A stretch of DNA of 34,960 nucleotides from Streptococcus ferus DSM 20646 (GTDB lineage Bacteria; Bacillota; Bacilli; Lactobacillales; Streptococcaceae). The DNA lies in NCBI RefSeq assembly GCF_000372425.1, contig NZ_AQVD01000009.1:1-34960 (forward strand). The letters run 5' to 3'. The position numbers were made by a program, and so were the translations under genes. Below, piece by piece: positions 8,905-18,236 of the stretch; the stretch's first letter is position 1; each line of letters opens with the position of its first letter. The notes under the pieces were generated by a model, which had not been told where the DNA came from, ran no database searches, and saw nothing but the letters and a program-made list of their open reading frames with translations.

Positions 8905-11900
8905 ATGGATAAACGTATTTTTGTTGAAAAGAAGGCTCATTTTCAGGTTAAAGCGAATTCGCTGGTTAAGGAATTAACGCATAACCTTCAGTTAAAGACC
9001 CTGTCAGACCTGCGCATTATTCAGGTCTATGATGTGTTCCATTTGGATGAGGAGCTTCTGGCAGCTGCTGAAAAACATATTTTTTCAGAACAGGTAACGG
9101 ATAATCTCTTGGCAGAAGCAGATCTTCAGGCTGATTTGGATCAGTATGCTTTTTTTGCGATTGAAAGTTTGCCGGGTCAGTTTGACCAGCGGGCGGCCAG
9201 TGCTCAAGAGGCGCTTTTGCTCTTGGGAAGCTCAACTGATGTCAGGGTCAATACTGCGCAGCTGTATTTGGTTAATCAAAGCATAGCTGCAGAAGAATTG
9301 GAGGCTCTTAAAAAGTACCTGCTTAATCCTGTAGACTCGCGTTTTAAGGATATTACTAAAGCAATTCAGCCTCAGGAGTTTTCGGCTTCTGATAAAACCA
9401 TCCCAGTCCTCGATTTTTTTGCGACTTATGGGGAGAAAGAATTTACAGCCTACAAGGCAGCCCATGGCTTGGCTATGGAAGTGGCAGACCTGCTCTTCAT
9501 TCAGGACTACTTCAAATCTATCGGTCGCTGCCCCACAGAGACAGAATTAAAAGTTTTAGATACCTATTGGTCAGATCATTGTCGCCATACGACTTTTGAG
9601 ACAGAATTGAGAGCGATTGATTTTTCAGCCTCCAAATTTCAAAAGCAGTTGCAGGCTACTTATGATAAGTACCTTGCCATGCGTAAGGAGTTGGGACGCT
9701 CTGAAAAGCCCCAAACTCTTATGGATATGGCGACCATATTTGGCCGCTACGAACGGGCTAATGGGCGACTGGATGATATGGAAGTGTCGGATGAAATCAA
9801 TGCCTGCTCGGTAGAGATTGAGGTGGATGTCAATGGTGTTAAGGAACCTTGGCTCCTCATGTTTAAAAACGAAACTCACAATCACCCGACAGAGATTGAA
9901 CCTTTTGGTGGGGCTGCGACCTGTATTGGCGGAGCTATTCGAGATCCTTTATCAGGACGTTCTTATGTCTATCAGGCGATGCGCATTTCAGGTGCGGGAG
10001 ATATCACTGCGCCAATCACGGCAACACGGGCAGGGAAATTGCCTCAGCAGGTCATTTCTAAAACAGCTGCCCATGGCTACTCTTCTTACGGCAATCAAAT
10101 CGGTCTAGCAACCACCTATGTCAAGGAATACTTCCATCCAGGCTTTGTGGCCAAACGCATGGAGCTAGGTGCAGTTGTCGGTGCAGCACCTAAAGAAAAT
10201 GTCATTCGTGAAAAACCAGAGCCTGGAGATCTGGTCATCCTTTTGGGTGGTAAAACAGGCCGTGATGGTGTCGGTGGTGCGACGGGCTCATCCAAGGTGC
10301 AGACGGTCGAGTCGGTGGAAACGGCTGGCGCTGAGGTGCAAAAGGGGAATGCCATCGAGGAGCGTAAGATTCAGCGCCTCTTCCGCAAGGGTGAGGTGAC
10401 GCGGCTCATTAAAAAATCCAATGATTTTGGAGCCGGTGGTGTCTGTGTCGCCATTGGTGAATTAGCTGACGGGCTTGAAATTGATCTGGACAAGGTCCCG
10501 CTCAAATACCAAGGCTTAAACGGGACTGAGATTGCCATTTCAGAATCTCAAGAACGGATGTCTGTGGTGGTCGCTCCTCAAGATGCTGCCCAATTTATTG
10601 CAGAATGTCACAAAGAAAATATTGATGCCTTAGTTGTTGCGACAGTAACGGAGAAACCAAGTCTTGTCATGACAGGGAATGGTCAGACTATTGTGGATAT
10701 TGACCGCTCTTTCTTAGACACCAATGGGGTTCGTGTGGTTGTAGATGCTAAGGTCGTTGACAAGCCTGTCAATCTGCCCGAGAAGCGTCAGACCTCCTTG
10801 GAGAGGCTTGAAGCAGATACTGTAGCTGTCTTATCGGATCTGAATCATGCCAGTCAGAAAGGTTTACAGACCATCTTTGATAGCTCTGTCGGGCGCTCCA
10901 CCGTCAACCATCCATTGGGGGGACGTTATCAGATTACACCTCCAGAAAGTTCGGTACAAAAACTGCCCGTTCAAAATGGTTTGACAAGGACAGCATCTGT
11001 CATGGCTCAGGGCTACAATCCTCATATTGCAGAATGGTCGCCTTATCATGGGGCTGCCTACGCGGTAATTGAGGCGACCGCTCGCTTAGCAGCAACAGGA
11101 GCGAATTGGTCCAAGGCACGCTTTTCTTATCAGGAATACTTTGAGCGGATGGACAAGCAGGCAGAACGCTTTGGACAGCCAGTCTCTGCCCTGCTAGGGT
11201 CAATAGAGGCTCAGATTCAACTCGGCCTACCTTCTATCGGAGGAAAGGATTCCATGTCTGGGACCTTTGAAGAATTGACCGTGCCACCTACTTTGGTTGC
11301 TTTTGGGGTCACAACAGCCGATTCTCGTGAGGTTCTCTCACCAGAATTTAAGGCTCCTGCTCAGAAGATTTATTACATTTCAGGAGCGCCTATTTCACAA
11401 GAAATTGATTTTGAGCGGATTAAGGGGAACTTGGCACGATTTGAAAAGATTAGACAGCAGCACAAGCTGACAGCAGCTGCGGCGGTTAAGTACGGCGGCG
11501 TCATGGAAAGCCTTGCGCTGATGAGCTTTGGGAATCGCATTGGTGCCCAAGTTAGTCTGGCGGAACTTGACAGCAGCCTGACAGCCCAGCTAGGTGGTTT
11601 CCTCTTTACATCGGAAGAAACGATTAATGACGCTGTTTATATTGGCGACACGTTGAGCGACTTTAAGCTCTTTGTTAATGGTATCAATCTGTCAGGGGCA
11701 ACCTTGCAGGCTGCTTTTGAAGGGAAACTAGAAGAGGTCTACCCAACAATATTTGAACAGGCGACAGATTTGCAGGAGGTGCCTGCAGTAGCATCAGATG
11801 CGGTCATTCAAGCCAAGGAAAAAGTGGCAGAACCGCTGGTCTACATTCCTGTCTTCCCTGGTACCAACTCCGAGTATGATTCGGCCAAGGCCTTTGAACA

Positions 11901-12630
11901 GGCCGGTGCTAAGGTCAAACTGGTGCCGTTTGTAACCCTTAATGAGGCAGCCATTGCCCAGTCTGTGGATACGATGGTCGCTCATATTAAAGAGGCCAAT
12001 ATTATCTTCTTTGCAGGTGGTTTCTCAGCGGCCGATGAACCAGATGGTTCTGCTAAATTTATCGTTAATATCTTGCTCAATGAAAAAGTGCGGGCAGCCA
12101 TTGATGGCTTTATCGCCAAAGGCGGTCTCATCATCGGTATTTGTAATGGTTTCCAAGCTCTGGTCAAATCAGGCCTTCTGCCTTACGGAAACTTTGAGGA
12201 TGCCCATGCCAGCAGCCCGACCCTCTTTTACAATGATGCCAACCAGCACGTGGCCAAGATGGTGGAAACACGCATTGCCAATGTCAATTCGCCATGGTTG
12301 GAGGGAGTGGAGGTTGGAGATATTCACGCCATTCCAGTATCCCACGGGGAAGGAAAATTTGTGGTCACCGATGAGGAATTTGTTCAACTGCGTGACAAGG
12401 GACAGATTTGGAGCCAGTATGTAGACTTTGATGGGCAACCATCCATGGATTCACTCTACAATCCAAACGGCTCCAGCCATGCCATCGAAGGCATTTGCAG
12501 TGAAAATGGTCAAATCATCGGTAAGATGGGCCACTCAGAACGCTTTGAAGAGGGACTTTTCCAGAATATTCCAGGAAATAAGGACCAAAAATTATTTGAA
12601 AGTGCAGTGACGTACTTTACAGGGAAGTAA
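8905..12630 (+). CDS. purL: FGAM synthase, single-chain PurL
   Basis: A 1241-residue enzyme that converts FGAR and glutamine to FGAM. This is the long fused form, with no separate purS and purQ in the window. Recognisable parts are the linker SDHCRHTTF near residue 225, the first ATP-binding module (FKNETHNHPTEIEPFGGAATC, GGKTGRDGVGGATGSS), and the second module (SIGGKDSMSG). The C-terminal class I glutaminase has Cys1080 in GICNGFQ and the HGEGKF His-Glu region. Streptococci and lactobacilli differ here from Bacillus, which uses PurSQL. purF starts two bases after the stop. Confidence 0.97.
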   Translation: MDKRIFVEKKAHFQVKANSLVKELTHNLQLKTLSDLRIIQVYDVFHLDEELLAAAEKHIFSEQVTDNLLAEADLQADLDQYAFFAIESLPGQFDQRAASAQEALLLLGSSTDVRVNTAQLYLVNQSIAAEELEALKKYLLNPVDSRFKDITKAIQPQEFSASDKTIPVLDFFATYGEKEFTAYKAAHGLAMEVADLLFIQDYFKSIGRCPTETELKVLDTYWSDHCRHTTFETELRAIDFSASKFQKQLQATYDKYLAMRKELGRSEKPQTLMDMATIFGRYERANGRLDDMEVSDEINACSVEIEVDVNGVKEPWLLMFKNETHNHPTEIEPFGGAATCIGGAIRDPLSGRSYVYQAMRISGAGDITAPITATRAGKLPQQVISKTAAHGYSSYGNQIGLATTYVKEYFHPGFVAKRMELGAVVGAAPKENVIREKPEPGDLVILLGGKTGRDGVGGATGSSKVQTVESVETAGAEVQKGNAIEERKIQRLFRKGEVTRLIKKSNDFGAGGVCVAIGELADGLEIDLDKVPLKYQGLNGTEIAISESQERMSVVVAPQDAAQFIAECHKENIDALVVATVTEKPSLVMTGNGQTIVDIDRSFLDTNGVRVVVDAKVVDKPVNLPEKRQTSLERLEADTVAVLSDLNHASQKGLQTIFDSSVGRSTVNHPLGGRYQITPPESSVQKLPVQNGLTRTASVMAQGYNPHIAEWSPYHGAAYAVIEATARLAATGANWSKARFSYQEYFERMDKQAERFGQPVSALLGSIEAQIQLGLPSIGGKDSMSGTFEELTVPPTLVAFGVTTADSREVLSPEFKAPAQKIYYISGAPISQEIDFERIKGNLARFEKIRQQHKLTAAAAVKYGGVMESLALMSFGNRIGAQVSLAELDSSLTAQLGGFLFTSEETINDAVYIGDTLSDFKLFVNGINLSGATLQAAFEGKLEEVYPTIFEQATDLQEVPAVASDAVIQAKEKVAEPLVYIPVFPGTNSEYDSAKAFEQAGAKVKLVPFVTLNEAAIAQSVDTMVAHIKEANIIFFAGGFSAADEPDGSAKFIVNILLNEKVRAAIDGFIAKGGLIIGICNGFQALVKSGLLPYGNFEDAHASSPTLFYNDANQHVAKMVETRIANVNSPWLEGVEVGDIHAIPVSHGEGKFVVTDEEFVQLRDKGQIWSQYVDFDGQPSMDSLYNPNGSSHAIEGICSENGQIIGKMGHSERFEEGLFQNIPGNKDQKLFESAVTYFTGK

Positions 12631-12632
12631 AA

Positions 12633-14078
12633 ATGACATACGAAGTAAAATCTCTTAATGAAGAATGTGGGCTTTTCGGTATCTGGGGGCACCCTCAGGC
12701 TGCTCAGGTCACTTATTTTGGTCTCCATAGCCTGCAACACCGCGGTCAGGAAGGAGCAGGCATTCTTTCTAACGATCATAAAAAGCTTTTGCGCCACCGT
12801 GATACAGGCCTTGTTTCAGATGTTTTTAAGAATCCTGCGGACCTTGAAAAATTACAAGGTCAGGCTGCGATTGGTCATGTGCGTTATGCCACAGCAGGCG
12901 AGGCTTCTATTGATAATATCCAGCCTTTCTGCTTTAACTTTTATGATATGCAGCTTGGTTTGGCGCACAATGGTAATTTGACCAATAGCCGCCGTCTGAA
13001 AAAAGAACTGGAACGTGATGGAGCTATTTTCTCGTCCTCATCTGATACAGAGATTCTGGCGCATCTAATTCGGCGTAGCCACAATCCCCGTTTTATGGGC
13101 AAGGTTAAGGAGGCGCTGTCGACAGTTAAGGGAGGCTTTGCCTACCTCTTGATGCTGGAAGATAAGATGATTGCCGCTCTGGATCCCAACGGTTTTCGTC
13201 CCTTATCCATCGGAAAAATGGCTAATGGCGCTATCGTAGTTGCCAGTGAAACCTGTGCCTTTGAGGTGGTCGGTGCTGAGTGGGTACGGGATGTGAAGCC
13301 GGGTGAAGTGGTGGTTATTGATGATTCGGGAATCACTTATGACAGCTACACCGACGACACCCAGCTGGCCATTTGTTCCATGGAATATGTCTATTTTGCA
13401 CGGCCGGACTCGATTATTCACGGGGTTAATGTGCATACGGCTCGGAAAAATATGGGTCGCCGTTTGGCTCAGGAATTTAAACATGAAGCGGATATTGTGG
13501 TCGGTGTTCCCAATTCATCCCTGTCAGCTGCTATGGGATTTGCGGAAGAATCGGGTCTGCCAAATGAGATGGGGCTGGTGAAAAACCAGTACACCCAGCG
13601 AACCTTTATCCAGCCGACCCGGGAATTGCGAGAGCAAGGAGTGCGTATGAAGCTGTCAGCGGTGTCTGGTGTTGTCAAAGGCAAGCGCGTGGTGATGGTT
13701 GACGATTCCATTGTTCGCGGAACAACTTCGCGGCGGATTGTTCAGCTCCTGAGGGAAGCTGGTGCCAAGGAAGTTCACGTAGCTATCGGAAGTCCAGAGC
13801 TGAAATATCCTTGCTTTTACGGCATTGATATCCAAACGCGTCGGGAGCTGATTTCAGCTAATCATGATGTTGAGGAAGTTCGTCAGATTATCGGGGCAGA
13901 CAGTTTGACTTACCTGTCATTGGCAGGCTTGATTGAGTCAGTTGGCTTAGAGACCGATGCCCCTAACGGCGGACTTTGTGTAGCCTATTTTGACGGAAAT
14001 TATCCAACACCTTTATATGATTACGAGAAGCGTTATCTGAAGAGTTTGGAAGAAAAAACAAGTTTCATTATTGATTAA
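12633..14078 (+). CDS. purF: Amidophosphoribosyltransferase
   Basis: PurF commits PRPP to purine synthesis, using glutamine to make phosphoribosylamine. The 481-residue product has an 11-residue propeptide before the N-terminal nucleophile Cys12 (LNEE-CGLFGIWG), as in the Bacillus-type enzyme. The glutaminase domain follows, then a PRTase domain with VVMVDDSIVRGTTSRR. In Bacillus-type PurF four Cys bind an Fe-S cluster. Here Cys is visible in AICSMEY, YPCFYG and GLCVAYF, but the last CxxC reads C-V-A-Y, so the fourth ligand appears lost. Confidence 0.96.
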   Translation: MTYEVKSLNEECGLFGIWGHPQAAQVTYFGLHSLQHRGQEGAGILSNDHKKLLRHRDTGLVSDVFKNPADLEKLQGQAAIGHVRYATAGEASIDNIQPFCFNFYDMQLGLAHNGNLTNSRRLKKELERDGAIFSSSSDTEILAHLIRRSHNPRFMGKVKEALSTVKGGFAYLLMLEDKMIAALDPNGFRPLSIGKMANGAIVVASETCAFEVVGAEWVRDVKPGEVVVIDDSGITYDSYTDDTQLAICSMEYVYFARPDSIIHGVNVHTARKNMGRRLAQEFKHEADIVVGVPNSSLSAAMGFAEESGLPNEMGLVKNQYTQRTFIQPTRELREQGVRMKLSAVSGVVKGKRVVMVDDSIVRGTTSRRIVQLLREAGAKEVHVAIGSPELKYPCFYGIDIQTRRELISANHDVEEVRQIIGADSLTYLSLAGLIESVGLETDAPNGGLCVAYFDGNYPTPLYDYEKRYLKSLEEKTSFIID

Positions 14079-14092
14079 GAAAGAGGAAACTT

Positions 14093-14116
14093 ATGTCAAA
14101 ACGATGGTTTGACTGA
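14093..14116 (+). other. Seven-codon mini-ORF between purF and purM
   Basis: A Shine-Dalgarno (AGAGGAAA) is followed by ATG TCA AAA and stops after seven codons (MSKRWFD). Its first codons and ribosome site echo the real purM start 79 bases downstream (ATG TCA AAA AAT). It may be the relic of a partial duplication of the purM start, or a short coupling peptide. Confidence 0.4.
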
Positions 14117-14171
14117 AAAAACGTCGCAATTTTCAATGTGGTTTTTAACAAAAAGGAGAAGGAAGAATATT

Positions 14172-15191
14172 ATGTCAAAAAATGCTTACGCCCAATCGGG
14201 TGTGGATGTTGAGGCTGGTTACGAAGTTGTAGAACGGATCAAAAAACACGTTGCGAGGACAGAGCGCCTGGGCGTGATGGGAGCACTTGGCGGCTTTGGT
14301 GGCATGTTTGACTTGACTCAATTAGATGTCAAAGAGCCTGTCCTGATTTCAGGGACTGACGGTGTCGGGACCAAGCTCATGCTGGCCATCCAATACGACA
14401 AGCACGATACCATCGGCCAGGACTGTGTGGCCATGTGTGTCAATGACATCATCGCAGCAGGTGCTGAGCCCCTTTACTTCCTGGACTATATCGCAACTGG
14501 GAAAAATGACCCAGCCAAACTGGAACAGGTGGTGGCTGGTGTGGCCGAGGGTTGCGTTCAAGCGGGAGCTGGCCTGATTGGCGGTGAAACTGCCGAAATG
14601 CCAGGCATGTATGGTGAAGACGATTACGACCTGGCTGGTTTTGCTGTGGGGATTGCAGAAAAAAGCCAGATCATCGATGGTTCAAAGGTCAAGGAAGGGG
14701 ACGTCCTTCTGGGCCTTGCTTCCAGCGGTATCCATTCCAACGGCTACTCTCTGGTGCGTCGTGTATTTGCCGACTATACAGGTGAGGAAGAACTGCCAGA
14801 GTTGGAAGGTAAAAAACTCAAAGATGTCCTTCTTGAACCTACTCGTATCTACGTCAAAGCAGCTCTGCCATTGATTAAGGAAGAAGTGGTTAATGGCATC
14901 GCCCATATCACAGGCGGAGGTTTTATCGAAAATGTTCCCCGCATGTTTGCGGATGATTTGGCCGCCGAAATCGATGAGAGCAAGGTGCCTGTGCTGCCAA
15001 TCTTCAAGGCTCTTGAAAAATATGGCGACATTAAGCACGAAGAAATGTTTGAAATCTTCAACATGGGTATTGGTTTGATGTTGGCAGTTAGTCCAGAAAA
15101 TGTGGACCGTGTCAAGGCCTTGCTGGAAGAGCCTGTTTACGAAATCGGTCGGATTGTGAAGAAGGCAGATGCCAGTGTGGTGATAAAATAA
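14172..15191 (+). CDS. purM: AIR synthetase
   Basis: PurM closes the imidazole ring of FGAM with ATP to give AIR. The 339-residue protein starts [16 protein letters not shown]. It shows GTDGVGTKL, the [17 protein letters not shown] segment, [11 protein letters not shown] and [13 protein letters not shown]. The reading frame is open upstream to 14109, but ATG 14172 is preferred because of the AAGGAGAAGGAAG ribosome site just before it and because the protein then has the usual length. Its stop overlaps the purN start by one base (TAATG). Confidence 0.97.
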   Translation: MSKNAYAQSGVDVEAGYEVVERIKKHVARTERLGVMGALGGFGGMFDLTQLDVKEPVLISGTDGVGTKLMLAIQYDKHDTIGQDCVAMCVNDIIAAGAEPLYFLDYIATGKNDPAKLEQVVAGVAEGCVQAGAGLIGGETAEMPGMYGEDDYDLAGFAVGIAEKSQIIDGSKVKEGDVLLGLASSGIHSNGYSLVRRVFADYTGEEELPELEGKKLKDVLLEPTRIYVKAALPLIKEEVVNGIAHITGGGFIENVPRMFADDLAAEIDESKVPVLPIFKALEKYGDIKHEEMFEIFNMGIGLMLAVSPENVDRVKALLEEPVYEIGRIVKKADASVVIK

Positions 15192-15745
15192 TGACAAAAA
15201 AGATTGCCGTATTTGCCAGCGGATCGGGCTCCAATTTTCAGGTCATCGCGGAAAGCTTCGAGGTGGAATTTCTTTTCTCAGACCACCGCGATGCCTATGT
15301 GGTGGAAAGGGCTCAAAACCTGAACGTACCAGCTTACGCCTTTGAATTAAAAGAATTTGACAATAAAGCAGACTATGAAGAGGCTATCGTTGACTTGCTG
15401 GAAGAGCATCAGATTGACTTGGTTTGTCTGGCAGGTTATATGAAAATTGTCGGACCAACCTTGCTGGCAGCTTACGAAGGTCGCATCATCAATATCCATC
15501 CCGCCTACCTGCCTGAATTTCCAGGAGCCCATGGCATCCAAGATACTTGGGAAGCAGGTGTCAGCCAGTCTGGCGTGACTATTCATTGGGTGGACAGTGG
15601 CGTTGATACAGGTCAAATCATCAAGCAAGTGCGCGTGCCACGCCTGCCAGATGATTGCCTAGAAAGCTTCGAAGCTCGAATCCACGAGGCAGAGTATGCC
15701 CTTTATCCACAGGTGCTAAAAGAGTTGGGAGTGGGGAGGAAATAA
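15191..15745 (+). CDS. purN: GAR transformylase (formyltetrahydrofolate-dependent)
   Basis: PurN formylates GAR to FGAR with 10-formyl-THF. The 184-residue protein has FASGSGSNFQ at the phosphate-binding loop and the catalytic Asn-His pair in RIINIHPAYLPEFPGAHG. The catalytic Asp lies in DSGVDTGQII. Length is normal. It is coupled to purM by a TAATG overlap. In the gene order I know, purH usually follows directly; here an AT-rich membrane ORF lies between. Confidence 0.96.
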   Translation: MTKKIAVFASGSGSNFQVIAESFEVEFLFSDHRDAYVVERAQNLNVPAYAFELKEFDNKADYEEAIVDLLEEHQIDLVCLAGYMKIVGPTLLAAYEGRIINIHPAYLPEFPGAHGIQDTWEAGVSQSGVTIHWVDSGVDTGQIIKQVRVPRLPDDCLESFEARIHEAEYALYPQVLKELGVGRK

Positions 15746-15757
15746 AGAGTTATACTT

Positions 15758-16435
15758 ATGAGTAGTTATTATCTAGAAGTATCTAATGAGTTGAAAAAAA
15801 TAATTAAAAAATTAAAGCAAGAAGAAAGGACTAATTATCCGAATCTTTACTTGTGTCGACGATTATTTTTGGTTTTTTCAGTAGTTTCTGTTATATCATG
15901 GTTAATCGAGTTTTCTTTTGATCTAGGTATTTATTTCATTTTTTCGTTTGTCATTTTTTGTTTAGGATTTATTATTTTTATGATTTGTCACCTAAAAAGT
16001 ATAAGCAAAATTCCGGGCGGATTAGAGAACATACGTAATAGAAAAGTAGCTGAGCAAATAAAAAAGTTTGTTGAGAAGCGATTTTCTAGAAACCCGATTG
16101 GTGCTATTGATAATCTGATTGATGAGTTAACAGAATTTATTGTTGAATGGCGGAGACGAAACTTGTGGCGCTTCAACGCCGTTATTTTAGTTCTTTCGAT
16201 TGTATGCTTACCACCCTTAAAGAGTAATTGGAAAGCTAACATAGCTACTGTTTTCCAAAAACAACAATTTATAGTTCAGCTGTCGCTAGTTACATTTATA
16301 ATATTTATTGTTTTCTTTGTTGAGTTTATATGGCATGGTTTCACATATGAGCCGCTATTCGGAAAAAGTCAACAATATTTCCAACAACTAAATATATTGA
16401 CTGAAGTAAAATATCTAATTTGTGAAGGAGAAAAC
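15758..16435 (+). CDS. Unknown four-helix membrane ORF, no stop codon, in frame with purH
   Basis: I do not recognise this protein. The 226 codons before purH encode a charged N terminus and two membrane helices (about 36-54 and 57-78). A charged cytosolic segment (79-138) and two more helices (139-155 and 171-193) follow. Codon use is AT-rich, unlike purN and purH, suggesting an inserted gene. No stop codon occurs before ATG 16436, so the frame continues through the purH ribosome site into PurH, giving a 742-residue ORF. The ribosome site is weak (AAAGAG). Most likely it is an accessory gene that lost its own stop at the right boundary. A membrane-tethered PurH made alongside normal PurH is possible. 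Confidence 0.55.
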
Positions 16436-17986
16436 ATGACAAACAAACGCGTACTGATTAGCGTATCAGATAAGGCGGGCATTGTTGACTTTGCCCAAGA
16501 ATTGACAAAACTTGGTTGGGAGATTATCTCAACTGGAGGGACAAAGGTTGCCCTTGATAATGCTGGGGTTAAAACCATTGCGATTGATGATGTGACAGGT
16601 TTTCCTGAAATGATGGATGGTCGTGTTAAGACGCTTCATCCAAAGATTCATGGCGGACTTTTGGCTCGACGGGACCTTGACAGCCACTTGGAAGCGGCAC
16701 AGAATCACAAGATTGGTCTGATTGACCTAGTGGTCGTCAACCTCTATCCTTTTAAAGAAACCATCTTGCGACCAGATGTGACCTATGATTTGGCAGTGGA
16801 AAACATCGATATCGGCGGTCCTTCCATGCTGCGTTCGGCAGCCAAAAACCACGCCAGCGTCACTGTCGTGGTCGATCCAGCTGATTATGCGGTGGTCTTG
16901 GAGCAATTGGCTGAAAAGGGGGAAACCAGCTATGAAACCCGTCAAAGCTTAGCCGCAAAAGTATTCCGCCACACCGCAGCCTACGATGCCCTGATTGCGG
17001 ACTATTTCACCACTCAAGTTGGTGAGACAAAGCCAGAGAAACTGACCCTGACTTACGACCTCAAGCAGCCTATGCGCTACGGTGAAAACCCGCAACAGGA
17101 TGCGGACTTCTACCAAAATGCCCTGCCGACAGAGTATTCCATCGCTGCAGCCAAGCAACTCAACGGTAAGGAGCTGTCCTTTAACAATATCCGTGATGCG
17201 GATGCAGCCATTCGCATCATCCGTGACTTTAAGGATCGCCCGACGGTGGTGGCCCTCAAGCATATGAATCCTTGCGGTATCGGTCAGGCAGATGACATCG
17301 AGACAGCTTGGGACTATGCCTATGAAGCAGACCCTGTGTCTATCTTTGGCGGTATCGTTGTCCTCAACAGAGAGGTGGATGCTGCGACAGCGGAGAAGAT
17401 GCATCCGATTTTCCTGGAAATCATCATTGCCCCAAGCTATTCAGACGAAGCTCTAGCCATTTTGACCAACAAAAAGAAAAACCTGCGTATCCTTGAGTTG
17501 CCATTTGACGCCCAGGATGCCAGCGAAGCGGAAGCAGAGTACACTGGCGTGGTAGGCGGTCTCTTGGTTCAAAACCAAGATGTGATTAAGGAAAGTCCAG
17601 CTGACTGGCAGGTGGTCACCGAGCGCCAGCCTTCCGAGCAAGAAGCAACCGCCCTCGAATTTGCCTGGAAAGCCATCAAGTACGTCAAGTCCAACGGGAT
17701 CATCATCACCAATGACAAGATGACCCTAGGTGTCGGACCGGGACAAACCAACCGCGTGGCCTCTGTCCGCATTGCCATCGAGCAGGCCAAGGATCGTCTG
17801 GATGGTGCCGTTCTTGCATCGGATGCCTTCTTCCCATTTGCCGATAATATCGAGGAAATCGCCCAAGCCGGCATCAAGGCCATCATCCAACCAGGCGGCT
17901 CTGTCCGCGACCAAGATTCCATCGATGCAGCCAACAAGCACGGCATCGCCATGGTCTTCACCGGTGTCAGACATTTTAGACATTGA
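16436..17986 (+). CDS. purH: Bifunctional AICAR transformylase / IMP cyclohydrolase
   Basis: PurH performs the last two steps to IMP: formylation of AICAR and ring closure. The 516-residue protein starts [13 protein letters not shown] with an N-terminal MGS-like cyclohydrolase domain ([28 protein letters not shown]). The C-terminal transformylase domain has the catalytic KHMNPCG segment and ends VRHFRH, as usual. The start ATG 16436 is supported by AAGGAG eight bases upstream and by the family length, although the frame is open for a further 226 codons upstream. Confidence 0.96.
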   Translation: MTNKRVLISVSDKAGIVDFAQELTKLGWEIISTGGTKVALDNAGVKTIAIDDVTGFPEMMDGRVKTLHPKIHGGLLARRDLDSHLEAAQNHKIGLIDLVVVNLYPFKETILRPDVTYDLAVENIDIGGPSMLRSAAKNHASVTVVVDPADYAVVLEQLAEKGETSYETRQSLAAKVFRHTAAYDALIADYFTTQVGETKPEKLTLTYDLKQPMRYGENPQQDADFYQNALPTEYSIAAAKQLNGKELSFNNIRDADAAIRIIRDFKDRPTVVALKHMNPCGIGQADDIETAWDYAYEADPVSIFGGIVVLNREVDAATAEKMHPIFLEIIIAPSYSDEALAILTNKKKNLRILELPFDAQDASEAEAEYTGVVGGLLVQNQDVIKESPADWQVVTERQPSEQEATALEFAWKAIKYVKSNGIIITNDKMTLGVGPGQTNRVASVRIAIEQAKDRLDGAVLASDAFFPFADNIEEIAQAGIKAIIQPGGSVRDQDSIDAANKHGIAMVFTGVRHFRH

Positions 17987-18000
17987 GATAAGACAATGAC

Positions 18001-18028
18001 AAAACGTTCCAAACAGGAACGTTTTTTT
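18001..18028 (+). terminator. purH terminator
   Basis: AAAACGTTCC and GGAACGTTTT form a 10-base stem with a five-base loop and a T run. It marks the end of the purC-H transcription unit. Confidence 0.9.
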
Positions 18029-18133
18029 GCTGCTCTGCTGTTTGAAACAGGCTCATAAACATGAGAACTGAGCAGCCCGAGGGCAGTTGGTTATTTATCA
18101 ATAGTTAGTGGTATATGACAAATAATAAGAAAT

Positions 18134-18203
18134 ATTACAAATTCTAGACACTTTATTTAAATAATATCTAATAGGCTTATCTAAAGAAAAAATATGCTAA
18201 TAT
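18134..18203 (+). promoter_or_regulatory. Putative sip promoter region
   Basis: An extended -10 TG-C-TAATAT lies at 18195-18203 with no clear -35. An ATTACA-N5-TAGACA pair at 18134-18150 resembles a reversed WalR box but with two mismatches in one half. The ribosome site AAGGAAAAGG ends about 8 bases before the ATG. Confidence 0.4.
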
Positions 18204-18236
18204 TAAGATAAAAGAAATAAGGAAAAGGTAATAAAA

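Noticed and set aside
9625..12797. Several minus-strand and shifted frames inside purL and purF
   Set aside because: They have no ribosome sites or recognisable domains, and the plus-strand genes explain the sequence.
18134..18150. A second WalR box before sip
   Set aside because: One half is ATTACA but the other (TAGACA) has two mismatches, too weak to claim.
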